From contig CALVWI010000011.1 in the NCBI GenBank assembly GCA_944367045.1, positions 1 to 64,000 of the forward strand: a stretch of 64,000 bases of DNA, in the 5' to 3' direction. The notes under the pieces were generated by a model. The model was not told the origin of the DNA. It was given only the letters and a program-made list of their open reading frames with translations, and did not search any database. Source of the stretch: an uncultured Clostridia bacterium (GTDB taxonomy: Bacteria > Bacillota > Clostridia > Christensenellales > Borkfalkiaceae). This document shows, one piece after another, positions 6,885 to 15,473 of this stretch. Every line of letters begins with the position of its first letter. The first letter of the stretch is position 1. The translations under genes were made by a program, and so were the position numbers.

Positions 6885-7055
6885 TTATTCAGCCGTGATA
6901 GCGCCGGTAGGGCAGCCTTCCTCGCATGCGCCGCAGTCGATGCAGACATCGGGATCGACAACATACGTCGTATCGCCGGGAGCGATCGCACCCACGGGGC
7001 AAGCATCAGCGCACGCACCGCACGAAACGCAGGCGTCGGAGATCTTGTGAGCCAT
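6885..7055 (-). CDS. 2[4Fe-4S] ferredoxin, 56 residues
   Basis: Small electron carrier with two cubane clusters. The two cluster motifs are CVSCGACADACP (9-20) and CIDCGACEEGCP (38-49), each CxxCxxCxxxCP. Length is that of clostridial ferredoxins. AGGGAGG stands before the ATG. It has its own promoter and terminator, so it is a single-gene unit. Confidence 0.95.
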   Translation of the reverse strand: MAHKISDACVSCGACADACPVGAIAPGDTTYVVDPDVCIDCGACEEGCPTGAITAE

Positions 7056-7085
7056 CTTCTTTACCTCCCTTCAAGTCTTGCCCAT

Positions 7086-7114
7086 ATTATACCACACATC
7101 GGGCATTTCGTAAA
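7086..7114 (-). promoter_or_regulatory. Promoter of the ferredoxin gene
   Basis: Bottom-strand TTTACG (7109-7114) and TATAAT (7086-7091), spacing 17. Confidence 0.75.
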
Positions 7115-7132
7115 GACTTTTCGCGAAAAATT

Positions 7133-8074
7133 TCAGCCTTGCGTCGAGGAAATCTCTTCCGTTTTGCGCGATCTTTCGCCCTTTTCGGGCTTTTCCGCCC
7201 GCTCTGGCTTCTCGCCCTTCCCGGGCTTATCCTCTTTTTCGGGCTTTTCCTCTTTATCGGGCTTTTCCTGCGCGCGCTTGAATTCGAGGTCGGAGACGGG
7301 GAAGTCGCGGTAGACGAGTGCCCCGTCCTTTTCGATCTTGACGCGGGCGATCATCTTGAGCATGTTGACGGAGACGACGCTCCCCCTTCCCTCGGGCGTG
7401 ATGACCTGCCCGCCGATCTTGGGCACCTGCTTGCACGCCGCGGCGTAATACTCGTTCTCGTACGCGAGACAGCACATCAGCCGTCCGCACAGGCCGCTTA
7501 TCTTCGTGGGATTGAGCGACAGCCCCTGGTTCTTCGCCATGCGGATGCTCACCTTCTGGAAGTCGGGCATGCAGCTCGCGCAGCACACCTCTCTCCCGCA
7601 GGGGGCGATGCCGCCCAGGATGCGCGTCTCGTCCCTCACGCCCACCTGACGGAGTTCGATGCGCATGCGGAACACGGACGCGAGGTCCTTGACGAGCTCG
7701 CGGAAGTCCACTCTCCCCTCTGCCGAGAAGTAGAAGATGACCTTGCTCCCGTCAAAGGCGAAGTCGCACCCGATGAGCTTCATGCCGAGGCCGCGCGCCG
7801 CGATCTTTTCCTTGCAGATGCGCATGGCCTCGGGCTTTCTCGCATCGTTCTTGGCCATCGTATCCAAATCTTTCTGCGTCGCGAGTCTGACGACGGGCTT
7901 CAGGGGTGCGGCAAGCTCTTCGACTTCCCGCTCGCCCTCGAGCACCGTGGCATATTCGAGGCCGTGCGCCGTGTCGACGATGACGCCCTGCCCCTGTTCG
8001 AGCTGCATGTCGCCCGCACTGAAGTAGTAGGGCTTGCAGCTGTTTCTGAATTTTACGACGACAACTTTTGCCAT
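7133..8074 (-). CDS. ricT: PSP1-domain protein RicT (YaaT)
   Basis: Part of the RicA-RicF-RicT complex that in Bacillus promotes RNA maturation with RNase Y and affects Spo0A phosphorelay and competence. The PSP1 domain covers roughly residues 1-260. The cysteine clusters PCGREVCCASC and GLCGRLMCC match cysteines linked to Fe-S binding in the family. The last 50 or so residues are a charged KPEK/KPDK-rich tail not usual in RicT. It overlaps holB by 22 bases. ricA and ricF are not nearby. Confidence 0.93.
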   Translation of the reverse strand: MAKVVVVKFRNSCKPYYFSAGDMQLEQGQGVIVDTAHGLEYATVLEGEREVEELAAPLKPVVRLATQKDLDTMAKNDARKPEAMRICKEKIAARGLGMKLIGCDFAFDGSKVIFYFSAEGRVDFRELVKDLASVFRMRIELRQVGVRDETRILGGIAPCGREVCCASCMPDFQKVSIRMAKNQGLSLNPTKISGLCGRLMCCLAYENEYYAAACKQVPKIGGQVITPEGRGSVVSVNMLKMIARVKIEKDGALVYRDFPVSDLEFKRAQEKPDKEEKPEKEDKPGKGEKPERAEKPEKGERSRKTEEISSTQG

Positions 8075-8994
8075 CTCGTCTCTTCCTCCTTCATCCCGAG
8101 GGCGAGGACATAGAGTGCCTGCCCCACCCCCGCATTGAAATTGACGCGCTTCTCCGCCTCGCGCACCTCCTCGAGCGCCCTTATGAGCGTGCCCGCGTGG
8201 TAGCGTTCGGCAAGCGCCTTTGCCGCGCCGTCCGTGCGGCTTGCGTAGCGTCCCTGCCCCGTCTTTAAGAGCAGCATGTCGCGAAGCAATAGTTCGAGCG
8301 CCGCGAAGAAGGCGTCCTTATCGAGCTTGTCCGCCTTTCGGCAGAACGCCTCGGGCGCGTCGTTCTTTACAAATTCCTCGGCGAGGCGAAAGCTCTCCCC
8401 GCCGCCCGACAGGAGCCGCTCCGCCTGCGAGAGGATGCCGCCGCTTGCGGCCGCCGCCCGCTCGAGGCCCGCCTCCTTGGGATACATGCGCTTGAGGGCC
8501 TTTAAAATGCTCTCCTCGGAGAAGGGCGGCTCTGCGAATTTCTCCGTCCGCGAGAGCACAGTGGGGAGCACCGCGTGTTCCTGCACTGCGCCGAGAAGAA
8601 AGCTCACCCCTTCGGGCGGCTCCTCGAGGACTTTCAAGAGTTTGTTCTGCACGAGGGCGCTCGCCGTGTGAAAGGCATCGAGGACGAACAGCTTTCTTGT
8701 GCCCTCCACGGGGCGGAGAAGGCTCTCCTCCAAAATTTTGGCGGCGTCGTCCACGGTGAGCTTCGCGCCCGCCGCGGGATAGAAGAGGCAGTCCTGAAAG
8801 CTCTCCTTTTCGATGAGCGCGGCCGTGCGGGAGCCCTCCTCCGCGCAGAAGAACGCCTTCGCACACTCCTTCAGAAGTTCGCGAAGATGCGCCGCGTCGG
8901 GGAAGAGGACGAGGGCGGCGTGCGCACTTCTCCCCGCCCGTGCTTCGGCGGCGATGCGGCGATAACAGCGCGTTTCGTGCAGCAGCTCCTTCAT
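8053..8994 (-). CDS. holB: DNA polymerase III delta' subunit
   Basis: Clamp-loader subunit of the replicative polymerase. The 313-residue protein has the AAA+ lid region with LQNKLLKVLEEPP-like spacing (NKLLKVLEEPPEG) and a sensor SRT motif (LPTVLSRTEKF). It lacks a Walker A motif, as is usual for delta'. Operon position before ricT is the Bacillus order. Its start overlaps the upstream decarboxylase stop (ATGA). Confidence 0.88.
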   Translation of the reverse strand: MKELLHETRCYRRIAAEARAGRSAHAALVLFPDAAHLRELLKECAKAFFCAEEGSRTAALIEKESFQDCLFYPAAGAKLTVDDAAKILEESLLRPVEGTRKLFVLDAFHTASALVQNKLLKVLEEPPEGVSFLLGAVQEHAVLPTVLSRTEKFAEPPFSEESILKALKRMYPKEAGLERAAAASGGILSQAERLLSGGGESFRLAEEFVKNDAPEAFCRKADKLDKDAFFAALELLLRDMLLLKTGQGRYASRTDGAAKALAERYHAGTLIRALEEVREAEKRVNFNAGVGQALYVLALGMKEEETRWQKLSS

Positions 8995-10226
8995 GCGTCC
9001 TCCTCAAAGACCAAGATGTTGCCCCCCTCCAGCCCGAAGGTGTTCGCGGCGGCAGAAAGCCGGGCGATGTGCTCCTTCGTGATGCGTTCGCCCTCCGAAA
9101 TGAGGGGCACGCAGGGCGGGAACAGCCCGCACTCCCGCGCCGAGACGAGCCCTTCCGCCTCTTTGAGCGGCACGAGGCGGGTGCGCTTTCCCCGCGCCCC
9201 TTCCTCGTTGGAAGAGAGCGTGAGCGGGCCGCGCGGCAGGCGTTTTAACAGCGCTTTCAGGCGCCGCAGCTCCCCCGTTTTCGTGCAGGGGGAGAGATAG
9301 AACATGAGAAAATTCCCGTCGTTGAACTCCGCCCAGACGCCCTTTTTTTGCAAGTATCTTTCGGCGCGGGCGTTCTCGGTGCCGAAGGGTACGAGAATTT
9401 TCGTCCAGTCGGCGTTATTCTCGGCGTTTATCTCTCGCTTGAGGGCCTCCGCCATGCGCTCGATTTTCACGTTCCGCGGGTACTTGTAGGCGTATTCGAC
9501 GCTCGCCATGACGGGATAGGAGGGCGAGGTCGTGCGGCAGCGGGAGACGGCGGCTTTCAGCCGCTTCGTCCAAAGTTCGTCCCTTGCAAAGACCGCCGCG
9601 CCCTGCGTGAGGGCGGGCAAGGACTTGTGCGCGCCGTCCACCCACATCTCCGCGAAGTTGCCCGCGTAGAGCGGGGTGCCGTGAAGGTGGGCGCCGTGGG
9701 CACCGTCGATGACAAAGGGCTTCCCCTGCTCTTCGCACAGCGCCGCCGCCTCTTTGAGGGGCGGGAAATTGCCGTAGTAGTCGGGCGAAGTCAAAAGCAG
9801 CGCATCGGCATTTGCGAGCGCCTCCCGGATGGCCTCCATGCTCGGCTGCCGAGGATAGGGCAACGAGGGCGCCGCGATCTCCACGCCCGTGAGGCCGAAG
9901 AGCCAGCATGCGTCCTTGACCGACTTATGCGCGGTTTTCGGATAGGCGATGCGGATGATGCCCGCCTCTCTGAGTGCCAAGAGCATGGCATGCACGCCCG
10001 AGGTGCTCCCGTCCGTGAGCAAAAAGGCGGCGTGCGCGCCGACGATCTTGGCGATGTCCTCCTCCGCGCGCGCAATGACGCCGTGCGGGGAGAGAAGATT
10101 GTCCGAATAGCAAAGCTCGGTGATATCCGCCCCCGCGCGCTTGTGCCCGGGGGTGTGAAAGGAGAGGTGCGGCCGCTTCTGAGAGAGCAGCATCTCCAAA
10201 ATATGACAGTTTTTGACGCGCCTCAC
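8991..10226 (-). CDS. PLP-dependent Orn/Lys/Arg decarboxylase-family protein (YaaO-like)
   Basis: Fold-type I PLP enzyme; members decarboxylate lysine, arginine or ornithine. FHTPGHKRG-type start (FHTPGHK 23-29), TDGSTSGVHA, the aspartate-histidine pair in VIDGAHGAH (172-180) and the Schiff-base lysine K201 (DGAHKSLPALTQGA) are visible. At 411 residues it is shorter than most relatives, with a reduced C-terminal domain. It sits where yaaO lies in Bacillus, upstream of holB. The substrate cannot be assigned. Confidence 0.88.
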   Translation of the reverse strand: MRRVKNCHILEMLLSQKRPHLSFHTPGHKRAGADITELCYSDNLLSPHGVIARAEEDIAKIVGAHAAFLLTDGSTSGVHAMLLALREAGIIRIAYPKTAHKSVKDACWLFGLTGVEIAAPSLPYPRQPSMEAIREALANADALLLTSPDYYGNFPPLKEAAALCEEQGKPFVIDGAHGAHLHGTPLYAGNFAEMWVDGAHKSLPALTQGAAVFARDELWTKRLKAAVSRCRTTSPSYPVMASVEYAYKYPRNVKIERMAEALKREINAENNADWTKILVPFGTENARAERYLQKKGVWAEFNDGNFLMFYLSPCTKTGELRRLKALLKRLPRGPLTLSSNEEGARGKRTRLVPLKEAEGLVSARECGLFPPCVPLISEGERITKEHIARLSAAANTFGLEGGNILVFEEDA

Positions 10227-11185
10227 GCGCCGTACTCCTCATAGAGGTAGCGCATGAAACTCACCGTCTCGAAGCGGAGATCGCTCTCCATGCGGTCGGT
10301 GTTCTTCAAGATGACGAGGCAGATGTCCTCACTCGACTGCACGGAGGTCTCCCCCTCTTCGACATAGTGGTAGACGAGGTTGCGGAGGGCGGGAAGATCG
10401 CCGATGTTGATGGCGTAGTTGCCCGTCGTCTCCTCGCCGTCCTCGGTGAGGAGCGTGACTTCGGCGTAGGTGAACAAGCCCGACTCGATGCAGTGCTCTA
10501 AGACGAAGAGGTAGTCCTCTCGAAGCTTATAAAGCCGCTCCTTCTCGTCCTCGATGCCCTGCTGTTTCTGCGAGGCGAGGTGATAGCGGTTGTCCTTCTC
10601 GTTGCGCGAGAGGAAGCACGCCTCGGCCTCCTCCTCGTTGAGTTCGCCGTTCTCCCAATCTTCGCCGAAGAACCGCTGCAAGTACTCTTCGCACTCCGCA
10701 AAGTATTCGTCGGGGTCGTAGGCGAAGCGGTCGGTCATGGAGGCGAACAGGATGTCGAGCGACGAGCCGAGCTCGGTCTCCTCGGGCTCCTTGTCGGGCG
10801 AGATGTAGTCGGAGACGAGCATCACGGTGCCGAGCCCTGCCATGCGGCGGGCGGAGAAGAGCGTCTCGCTGTACTGGTCGCTGCCCAGGTTTTCAAACTC
10901 GGTGTGGAGGATGTCGTAGGAGAATGTGCCGCTCGAAAGCAGCGTATCGGCGAAGGTATCCGCATCCGCGCCGCTCAGGAGCGTCATGTCGGCGTCGCCG
11001 CCCGAGACGGACTGCGTCGTCGAATAGGCGTAGACGATGAACTCCTGCTCGCTCCTTGCGCGCGTCTTGATGGTCGTGAAGAAGACGATGAGGATGAACA
11101 CCACCGCCAAGATGGCGGCGACGATCTTCAGCCAGTCGTAGGAAAGGAAATTTCCCAGCCTTGATTTTGTGATCCTTGCGTCCAA
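10223..11185 (-). CDS. Membrane-anchored protein of unknown function
   Basis: The 320-residue protein has a short basic cytoplasmic N-terminus and one membrane segment at about 18-38. The rest is a long acidic extracytoplasmic part rich in Glu, Tyr and Asp, with a predicted helical middle (QQGIEDEKERLYKLREDY). No motif is recognised. It overlaps the decarboxylase start by four bases and lies just after lysS, so it is co-expressed with replication/translation genes. A surface or envelope role is inference only. Confidence 0.75.
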   Translation of the reverse strand: MDARITKSRLGNFLSYDWLKIVAAILAVVFILIVFFTTIKTRARSEQEFIVYAYSTTQSVSGGDADMTLLSGADADTFADTLLSSGTFSYDILHTEFENLGSDQYSETLFSARRMAGLGTVMLVSDYISPDKEPEETELGSSLDILFASMTDRFAYDPDEYFAECEEYLQRFFGEDWENGELNEEEAEACFLSRNEKDNRYHLASQKQQGIEDEKERLYKLREDYLFVLEHCIESGLFTYAEVTLLTEDGEETTGNYAINIGDLPALRNLVYHYVEEGETSVQSSEDICLVILKNTDRMESDLRFETVSFMRYLYEEYGA

Positions 11186-11212
11186 GGGGCCTCCCTCGGC
11201 GAAACTCGCCGT

Positions 11213-12712
11213 TTATTTTTTGGGCTTCATCGTGGGGAAGAGCAGCACGTCGCGGATGGACGGGCTGTCCGTTAAGAGCATGACGAGGCGGTCGAGCCCG
11301 AACCCGAGGCCGCCCGTGGGGGGCATGCCGCGCTCGAGGGCATCGAGGAAATCCTCGTCCACTTCGGCGTTCGTGCCCTGTGCGCGCTTGCGCTCGGCCT
11401 GCTCCGTCATGCGGCGGCGCTGGTCGATGGGGTCGTTGAGCTCGGAGAAGGCGTTGCCCATCTCCATGCCGTTGATGAAGTATTCGAAGCGTTCGGTCAT
11501 CGTCGGGTCCTCGGGCTTGCGCTTGGCAAGGGGAGAGATCTCGACGGGGTAGTCGTAGATGAAGGTGGGCTGGATGAGCTTGTCCTCGACGTAGGCATCG
11601 AAGAACTCGGAGAGGATGTGCCCCTTCGTCTTCTTGCCCTCTTCAAGCTCGATGTTGTGCTCCTTCGCAAGGGCCTGCGCCTCTTCGTCGGAAGCAACTT
11701 CGGCAAAGTCGACGCCCGAGTACTTCTTGACGGCCTCCACCATCGTCATGCGTTCCCAGTGGGAAAGGTCGATGGTGTTGCCCTGATAGGGAATTTCGAG
11801 GGTGCCGCACACTTCCTGAGCGATGTGCTGATACATGCCCTCGATAAAGTCCATCATATAGCGGTAGTCGACGTATGCCTGATACATCTCGACGGTGGTG
11901 AACTCGGGGTTGTGCTTGGCGTCCATGCCCTCGTTGCGGAAGATGCGGCCCATCTCGTAGACGCGCTCAAAGCCGCCCACGATGAGGCGCTTTAAGTAAA
12001 GCTCCGTCTCGATGCGGAGGTACATGTCGATGTCGAGCGCGTTGTGGTGCGTCTTGAAGGGGCGGGCGTCCGCGCCGATCTCGAGGGGAAGAAGGATGGG
12101 CGTATCCGCCTCGATGTAGCCGTGCGAATCGAGATAGGAGCGCACCGCGGTGATAATTTTCGCGCGGCGGAAGAAGGTCTCGCGGACGTCCTCGTTCATG
12201 ATGAGGTCGATGTGGCGGAGACGGTACTTCATGTCCACGTTCTGAAGGCCGTTGTGCTTTTCGGGGAGCGGCTTCAAGGCCTTGGAGAGCATCTCGAGGT
12301 GTGTAAGGTGAATGCTCACCTCGCCCGTCTTGGTCATGAAGACGGTGCCCTTCGCGCCCACGATGTCGCCGAGGTCGTAGTCCTTCTTGTAGGCGGCGTA
12401 GACGTCCTCACCCACGTCCTGACGGGTGATGTAGAGCTGGATGTCGCCGTTTCTGTCGCGGATGTGTGAAAACGACGCCTTGCCCATGATGCGGCGGCTC
12501 ATCAGCCTGCCCGCGACGGACACTTCCTTGCCTTCGAACGCGGCAAAATCGCCCTTGATCTCATCCGAACGGGCGGTGACGTCGTACTTCGTCTTGCGGT
12601 AGGGGTCGTTGCCCTCCGCTGCAAGTTTTGCAAGTTTTTCCCTGCGGATGCGGGCCTGCTCGGCAAGCTCCTCCTCTTCCGCCTCGGGAGAAATGTTCTC
12701 TCTCTCGTCCAT
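11213..12712 (-). CDS. lysS: Lysyl-tRNA synthetase, class II
   Basis: Charges tRNA-Lys. The 499-residue enzyme has the N-terminal OB-fold anticodon-binding domain (VSVAGRLMSRRIMGKASF, about 65-82). Class II motif 2 follows (FRNEGMDAKHNPEFTTVE) and motif 3 (GLGFGLDRLVMLLTD) near the C-terminus. Seven bases separate it from the greA stop, so the two are probably one transcript. AAGGAG lies before the start. Confidence 0.97.
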   Translation of the reverse strand: MDERENISPEAEEEELAEQARIRREKLAKLAAEGNDPYRKTKYDVTARSDEIKGDFAAFEGKEVSVAGRLMSRRIMGKASFSHIRDRNGDIQLYITRQDVGEDVYAAYKKDYDLGDIVGAKGTVFMTKTGEVSIHLTHLEMLSKALKPLPEKHNGLQNVDMKYRLRHIDLIMNEDVRETFFRRAKIITAVRSYLDSHGYIEADTPILLPLEIGADARPFKTHHNALDIDMYLRIETELYLKRLIVGGFERVYEMGRIFRNEGMDAKHNPEFTTVEMYQAYVDYRYMMDFIEGMYQHIAQEVCGTLEIPYQGNTIDLSHWERMTMVEAVKKYSGVDFAEVASDEEAQALAKEHNIELEEGKKTKGHILSEFFDAYVEDKLIQPTFIYDYPVEISPLAKRKPEDPTMTERFEYFINGMEMGNAFSELNDPIDQRRRMTEQAERKRAQGTNAEVDEDFLDALERGMPPTGGLGFGLDRLVMLLTDSPSIRDVLLFPTMKPKK

Positions 12713-12720
12713 AAAACTCC

Positions 12721-13188
12721 TTAACCGATCTTGACGATCTTGAGGATATAGTCGCCGTCGGGCGCCTTGACGGTGACGCGCTCGCCCTTCTTGTGGCCGA
12801 GCAGCGCCGCGCCCACGGGGGACTCGTTGGAGACGATGTTGTTCATCGCGTCCACTTCCGTCGTGCCCATGATGGTGTAGGTGACCTCTTCCTCCATCTC
12901 CTCGTCGTAGACGGTGACGGCCGAGCCGATGTGCACGACGCTGTTGTCGTCGCTCTCTTCGATGATGACGGCGTTCTTGACCTTGTAGTCGAGTTCGGCG
13001 ATCTCGCCCTCGTTGGCGGCCTGCTCGTTGCGGGCTGCGTCGTACTCGGCGTTCTCCGAAAGGTCGCCGTGGCTGCGCGCCTCTGCGATGCGCTCCACGA
13101 TCTCCGCACGTTTGACGGTCTGCAGGTACTCGAGCTGCTTCTTGGCGGCCTCGTAGCCCTCCTGCGTCATATAAAACTGATCTGCCAT
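12721..13188 (-). CDS. greA: Transcription elongation factor GreA
   Basis: Rescues backtracked RNA polymerase by stimulating transcript cleavage. The 155-residue length, the coiled-coil hairpin (MTQEGYEAAKKQLEYLQ to NEQAANEGEIAELD) and C-terminal domain (YTIMGTTEVDAMNNIVSNESPVGAALLGHKKG) are all canonical. Tip acidic residues in HGDLSENAEYDAARNE are present. Upstream is a leader with three hairpins. Only a weak GAGG precedes the ATG. Confidence 0.97.
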   Translation of the reverse strand: MADQFYMTQEGYEAAKKQLEYLQTVKRAEIVERIAEARSHGDLSENAEYDAARNEQAANEGEIAELDYKVKNAVIIEESDDNSVVHIGSAVTVYDEEMEEEVTYTIMGTTEVDAMNNIVSNESPVGAALLGHKKGERVTVKAPDGDYILKIVKIG

Positions 13189-13309
13189 AAAAAACCTCGC
13201 TGTGCCGTTTGCGGCACGATTTTTTGCGTTTTGCGGCCTAAAGCCGTTTTTCTATGAAAGACGACCGTGACCTCCCTTAGGAGACCACGGTTTTCTCTTC
13301 ACTTCACTT
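13189..13309 (-). promoter_or_regulatory. Structured leader of greA-lysS
   Basis: About 118 bases separate the predicted transcription start from the greA ATG. They hold three hairpins: ACCGTG/CACGGT with inner TCTCC/GGAGG, then CGGCTTTAGGCCG, then GTGCCGCAAACGGCAC. The last lies just before a weak ribosome binding site. Control of initiation is plausible; no known riboswitch is recognised. Confidence 0.4.
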
Positions 13310-13338
13310 ATTATATTGCATTTTTCCCGCGTTGTCAA
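13310..13338 (-). promoter_or_regulatory. Promoter of greA-lysS
   Basis: Bottom-strand TTGACA (13333-13338) overlaps the aminotransferase stop; TATAAT is at 13310-13315, spacing 17. Confidence 0.8.
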
Positions 13339-14525
13339 CTCGGTTGCCCGCTCTCTTGCGATTTTCTTTTGACGAAGCGCTCGATGCGGCGCATGGCCTC
13401 CTCGAGCTCCGCCATGCCCGTCGCGTACGAGCAGCGGATATGGTCCTCGGCGCAGTGCCCGAAGGCGTTCCCGGGGACGACGGCGACGTGCTCCTCTTCG
13501 AGAAGGCCGTCGGCGAACTGCTCGCCCGTCAGCCCCGCCACCTTGACGGAGGGGAAGATGTAGAACGCCCCGCGCGGCTCGAAGCAGGTGAGCCCCAGAT
13601 CGTTCATGGCGCGCACGAGGAAGCGGCGGCGCTTGTCGTACTCCGAGCGCATCTTCTCCACCGAGGCAAAGCCGTCCTCGAACCCGCCCGAGAGCGCGGC
13701 GACGGCCGCGTGCTGCGACACGCGCGGCGCACACAGAATGGTGTACTGGTGAATTTTCAGCATGGCGGCGTCGATGTCGGGGGGAGCGCAGGTGAAGCCC
13801 ACGCGCCAGCCCGTCATGGCGAACGCCTTGGAAAAGCCGCCTAAGAGCACGGTGCGCTCCTGCATGCCGGGGAGGGACGCGATGGAGCAGTGCCGTCCGC
13901 CGTAGGTGAGTTCGGCGTAAATTTCGTCGGAGATGACGAGAAGGTCGTGCTTTTTGATGACGGGAATGACCGCCTCGAGCTGCTCCTTGGTCATGATGCC
14001 GCCCGTCGGGTTGTTGGGGTAGGCGAAGATGACCGCCTTGGTGCGCGGCGTGATGGCCTTCTCCAAGGCCTCGGGCGTGAAGATGAAGCCGTTCTCGGCC
14101 GTGCAGTCGACGGAGACGGGCGTGCCCCCGCACAGACTCACGATGGGCGCGTAGGAGACGTAGGCGGGATCGGGAATCAAGATCTCATCGCCGATGTCCG
14201 CAACGGCGCGAAGGGCCAAATCGATGCCCTCGCTCGCCCCCACCGTGACGATGACGTGCTCGGGCGAATATTCGACGTCAAAGCGCTCCTTCAGATACTT
14301 TGCAATGAGCGTGCGCAGCTCCTGAAGGCCCCTGTTTCCCGTATATTGGGTGAAGCCGCGCTGCAGCGAACGGATGCCCGCCGAGCGCACCTCCCACGGG
14401 GTGACGAAATCGGGCTCGCCGACGCCGAGGGAGATGGCGTCGGGCATGTGCTCGACGATGTCGAAATACTTGCGGATACCGCTCGGCTTCAACGCCTTGG
14501 AGCGGGAATTTAAAAAGTCCCTCAT
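13335..14525 (-). CDS. Class I aminotransferase (aspartate/aromatic type)
   Basis: PLP enzyme of fold type I. In 396 residues: NNPTGG (171-176), SDEIYAEL (199-206), the Schiff-base lysine K233 in GGFSKAFAMTGWRVG, and a C-terminal arginine in HIRCSYATG. This is the AspB/PatA-like group acting on aspartate or aromatic amino acids. It overlaps the upstream Lrp-type regulator by four bases, so the regulator probably controls it. Confidence 0.93.
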   Translation of the reverse strand: MRDFLNSRSKALKPSGIRKYFDIVEHMPDAISLGVGEPDFVTPWEVRSAGIRSLQRGFTQYTGNRGLQELRTLIAKYLKERFDVEYSPEHVIVTVGASEGIDLALRAVADIGDEILIPDPAYVSYAPIVSLCGGTPVSVDCTAENGFIFTPEALEKAITPRTKAVIFAYPNNPTGGIMTKEQLEAVIPVIKKHDLLVISDEIYAELTYGGRHCSIASLPGMQERTVLLGGFSKAFAMTGWRVGFTCAPPDIDAAMLKIHQYTILCAPRVSQHAAVAALSGGFEDGFASVEKMRSEYDKRRRFLVRAMNDLGLTCFEPRGAFYIFPSVKVAGLTGEQFADGLLEEEHVAVVPGNAFGHCAEDHIRCSYATGMAELEEAMRRIERFVKRKSQESGQPS

Positions 14526-15010
14526 GGCTGAATGGAGAGCCTGCCCCGCTGCGGTTTCTTCGTCATGGCTCCCTCGATCTTGTACTTTTTCAAAATGAAG
14601 TGCGTCGCCGTGGAGATGACGCAGTCAAAGGTGGAGATGCACTCGGAGATGAAGCGCGACACGCCCTTGATGGACTTGCTCTCCACGATGACGAGGAAGT
14701 CGTACGCGCCGCTCATGAGGTAGAGCGTCTTGACTTCGTCGTGCTGGGCGATCTCTTCGGCGATGCCGTCGAAGCCCGAGCCGCTCTGAGGCGTGACCTT
14801 GACTTCGATGAGCGCCTCCACGCACTCGTCCTCCTCTTCGTCGAGGTTGACGAGCGCCGCGTACTTGACGATGGTGCCCCTTCTTTCCATCGCGCGGATG
14901 GTCTCCTCCACCTTGTCCTTGTCCTCGCCGACCATCACGGCGACCTTCTCCGCGGGACAGCGGCAGTCCGCCGTCAAGACATCGAGGATATCCCGTTCGA
15001 GCTTGTTCAT
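14522..15010 (-). CDS. Lrp/AsnC-family transcriptional regulator
   Basis: Amino-acid-responsive regulator. The 162-residue protein has an N-terminal winged helix-turn-helix (LERDILDVLTADCRCPAEKVA) and a C-terminal ligand-binding RAM-like domain (VEALIEVKVTP, DVKTLYL-type VKTLYLMSGAYDFLVIVE). Start 15010 is chosen because AAGGAGGGG is just upstream; farther starts lack this and overlap the promoter. It is coupled to the aminotransferase gene. Confidence 0.92.
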   Translation of the reverse strand: MNKLERDILDVLTADCRCPAEKVAVMVGEDKDKVEETIRAMERRGTIVKYAALVNLDEEEDECVEALIEVKVTPQSGSGFDGIAEEIAQHDEVKTLYLMSGAYDFLVIVESKSIKGVSRFISECISTFDCVISTATHFILKKYKIEGAMTKKPQRGRLSIQP

Positions 15011-15037
15011 AACTCCCCTCCTTGCTTTTATTCTATC

Positions 15038-15066
15038 ATTGTAGCGAATTTGCGCGCGAATGTCAA
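15038..15066 (-). promoter_or_regulatory. Promoter of the lrp-aminotransferase operon
   Basis: Bottom-strand TTGACA (15061-15066) and TACAAT (15038-15043), spacing 17. Confidence 0.8.
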
Positions 15067-15073
15067 ACGCATT

Positions 15074-15101
15074 TGCTTTTTTCCCGAAAATCGGGTATAA
15101 T
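15074..15101 (+). promoter_or_regulatory. Promoter of the 85-residue protein gene
   Basis: TTGCTT (15074-15079) and TATAAT (15096-15101), spacing 16. Six bases (GGCGGT) separate the -10 box from the ATG, so transcription would start on the start codon. The same 15-base string occurs at rsmG. Confidence 0.6.
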
Positions 15102-15107
15102 GGCGGT

Positions 15108-15365
15108 ATGTTCCGCATCTGGGGAAAGGTCTATCAAGGCGACCACATCGAAAAACAGACGGTGTATGCGCGCGACGAGCGCTTCACCTATTCGGAGTTC
15201 TTCCGCTACCTCACCGACATCTGCGGCGAGCTGGACGTGCCCACGCCCGTCCTCTTGAAGCCGCACCTCTTTCAGTACGCCAAGTTCAACCACGTCGTCT
15301 TCCGCCCCGCCGATTTCATGGAGGAAGTGCCGTTTACCAAGTTGGTTTTGGAGAATATTTTGTAA
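15108..15365 (+). CDS. Small conserved-looking protein of unknown function, 85 residues
   Basis: Starts MFRIWGKVYQGDHIEKQTVY and ends FTKLVLENIL. No motif or membrane segment is seen; it is rich in Phe, Tyr and acidic residues like a soluble domain. No ribosome binding site precedes the ATG, which lies seven bases after a perfect TATAAT, so the message may be leaderless. It is isolated between the divergent lrp promoter and a strong terminator, arguing for a single-gene unit. Codon use resembles the neighbours. Confidence 0.7.
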   Translation: MFRIWGKVYQGDHIEKQTVYARDERFTYSEFFRYLTDICGELDVPTPVLLKPHLFQYAKFNHVVFRPADFMEEVPFTKLVLENIL

Positions 15366-15377
15366 AAAGTGATAGAA

Positions 15378-15417
15378 GCGCCGCGCGCCGCCCCCGTTCG
15401 GGGGCGGCGCGCGGCGC
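15378..15417. terminator. Perfect 18-bp GC hairpin with GTTC loop
   Basis: GCGCCGCGCGCCGCCCCC pairs fully with its mirror across GTTC. It has only a weak T-run on either strand (five T, with other bases between, on the bottom strand). It may block both converging transcripts (the 85-residue gene and queT). Confidence 0.6.
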
Positions 15418-15430
15418 GTTATGTGATGAT

Positions 15431-15453
15431 GCGGCGTTCGGGCGCCGCTTTTT
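15431..15453 (+). terminator. Intrinsic terminator of the 85-residue gene
   Basis: GCGGCG pairs with CGCCGC, followed by T5. Confidence 0.7.
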
Positions 15454-15473
15454 GTTCGCGCTTTTGACGCTGT

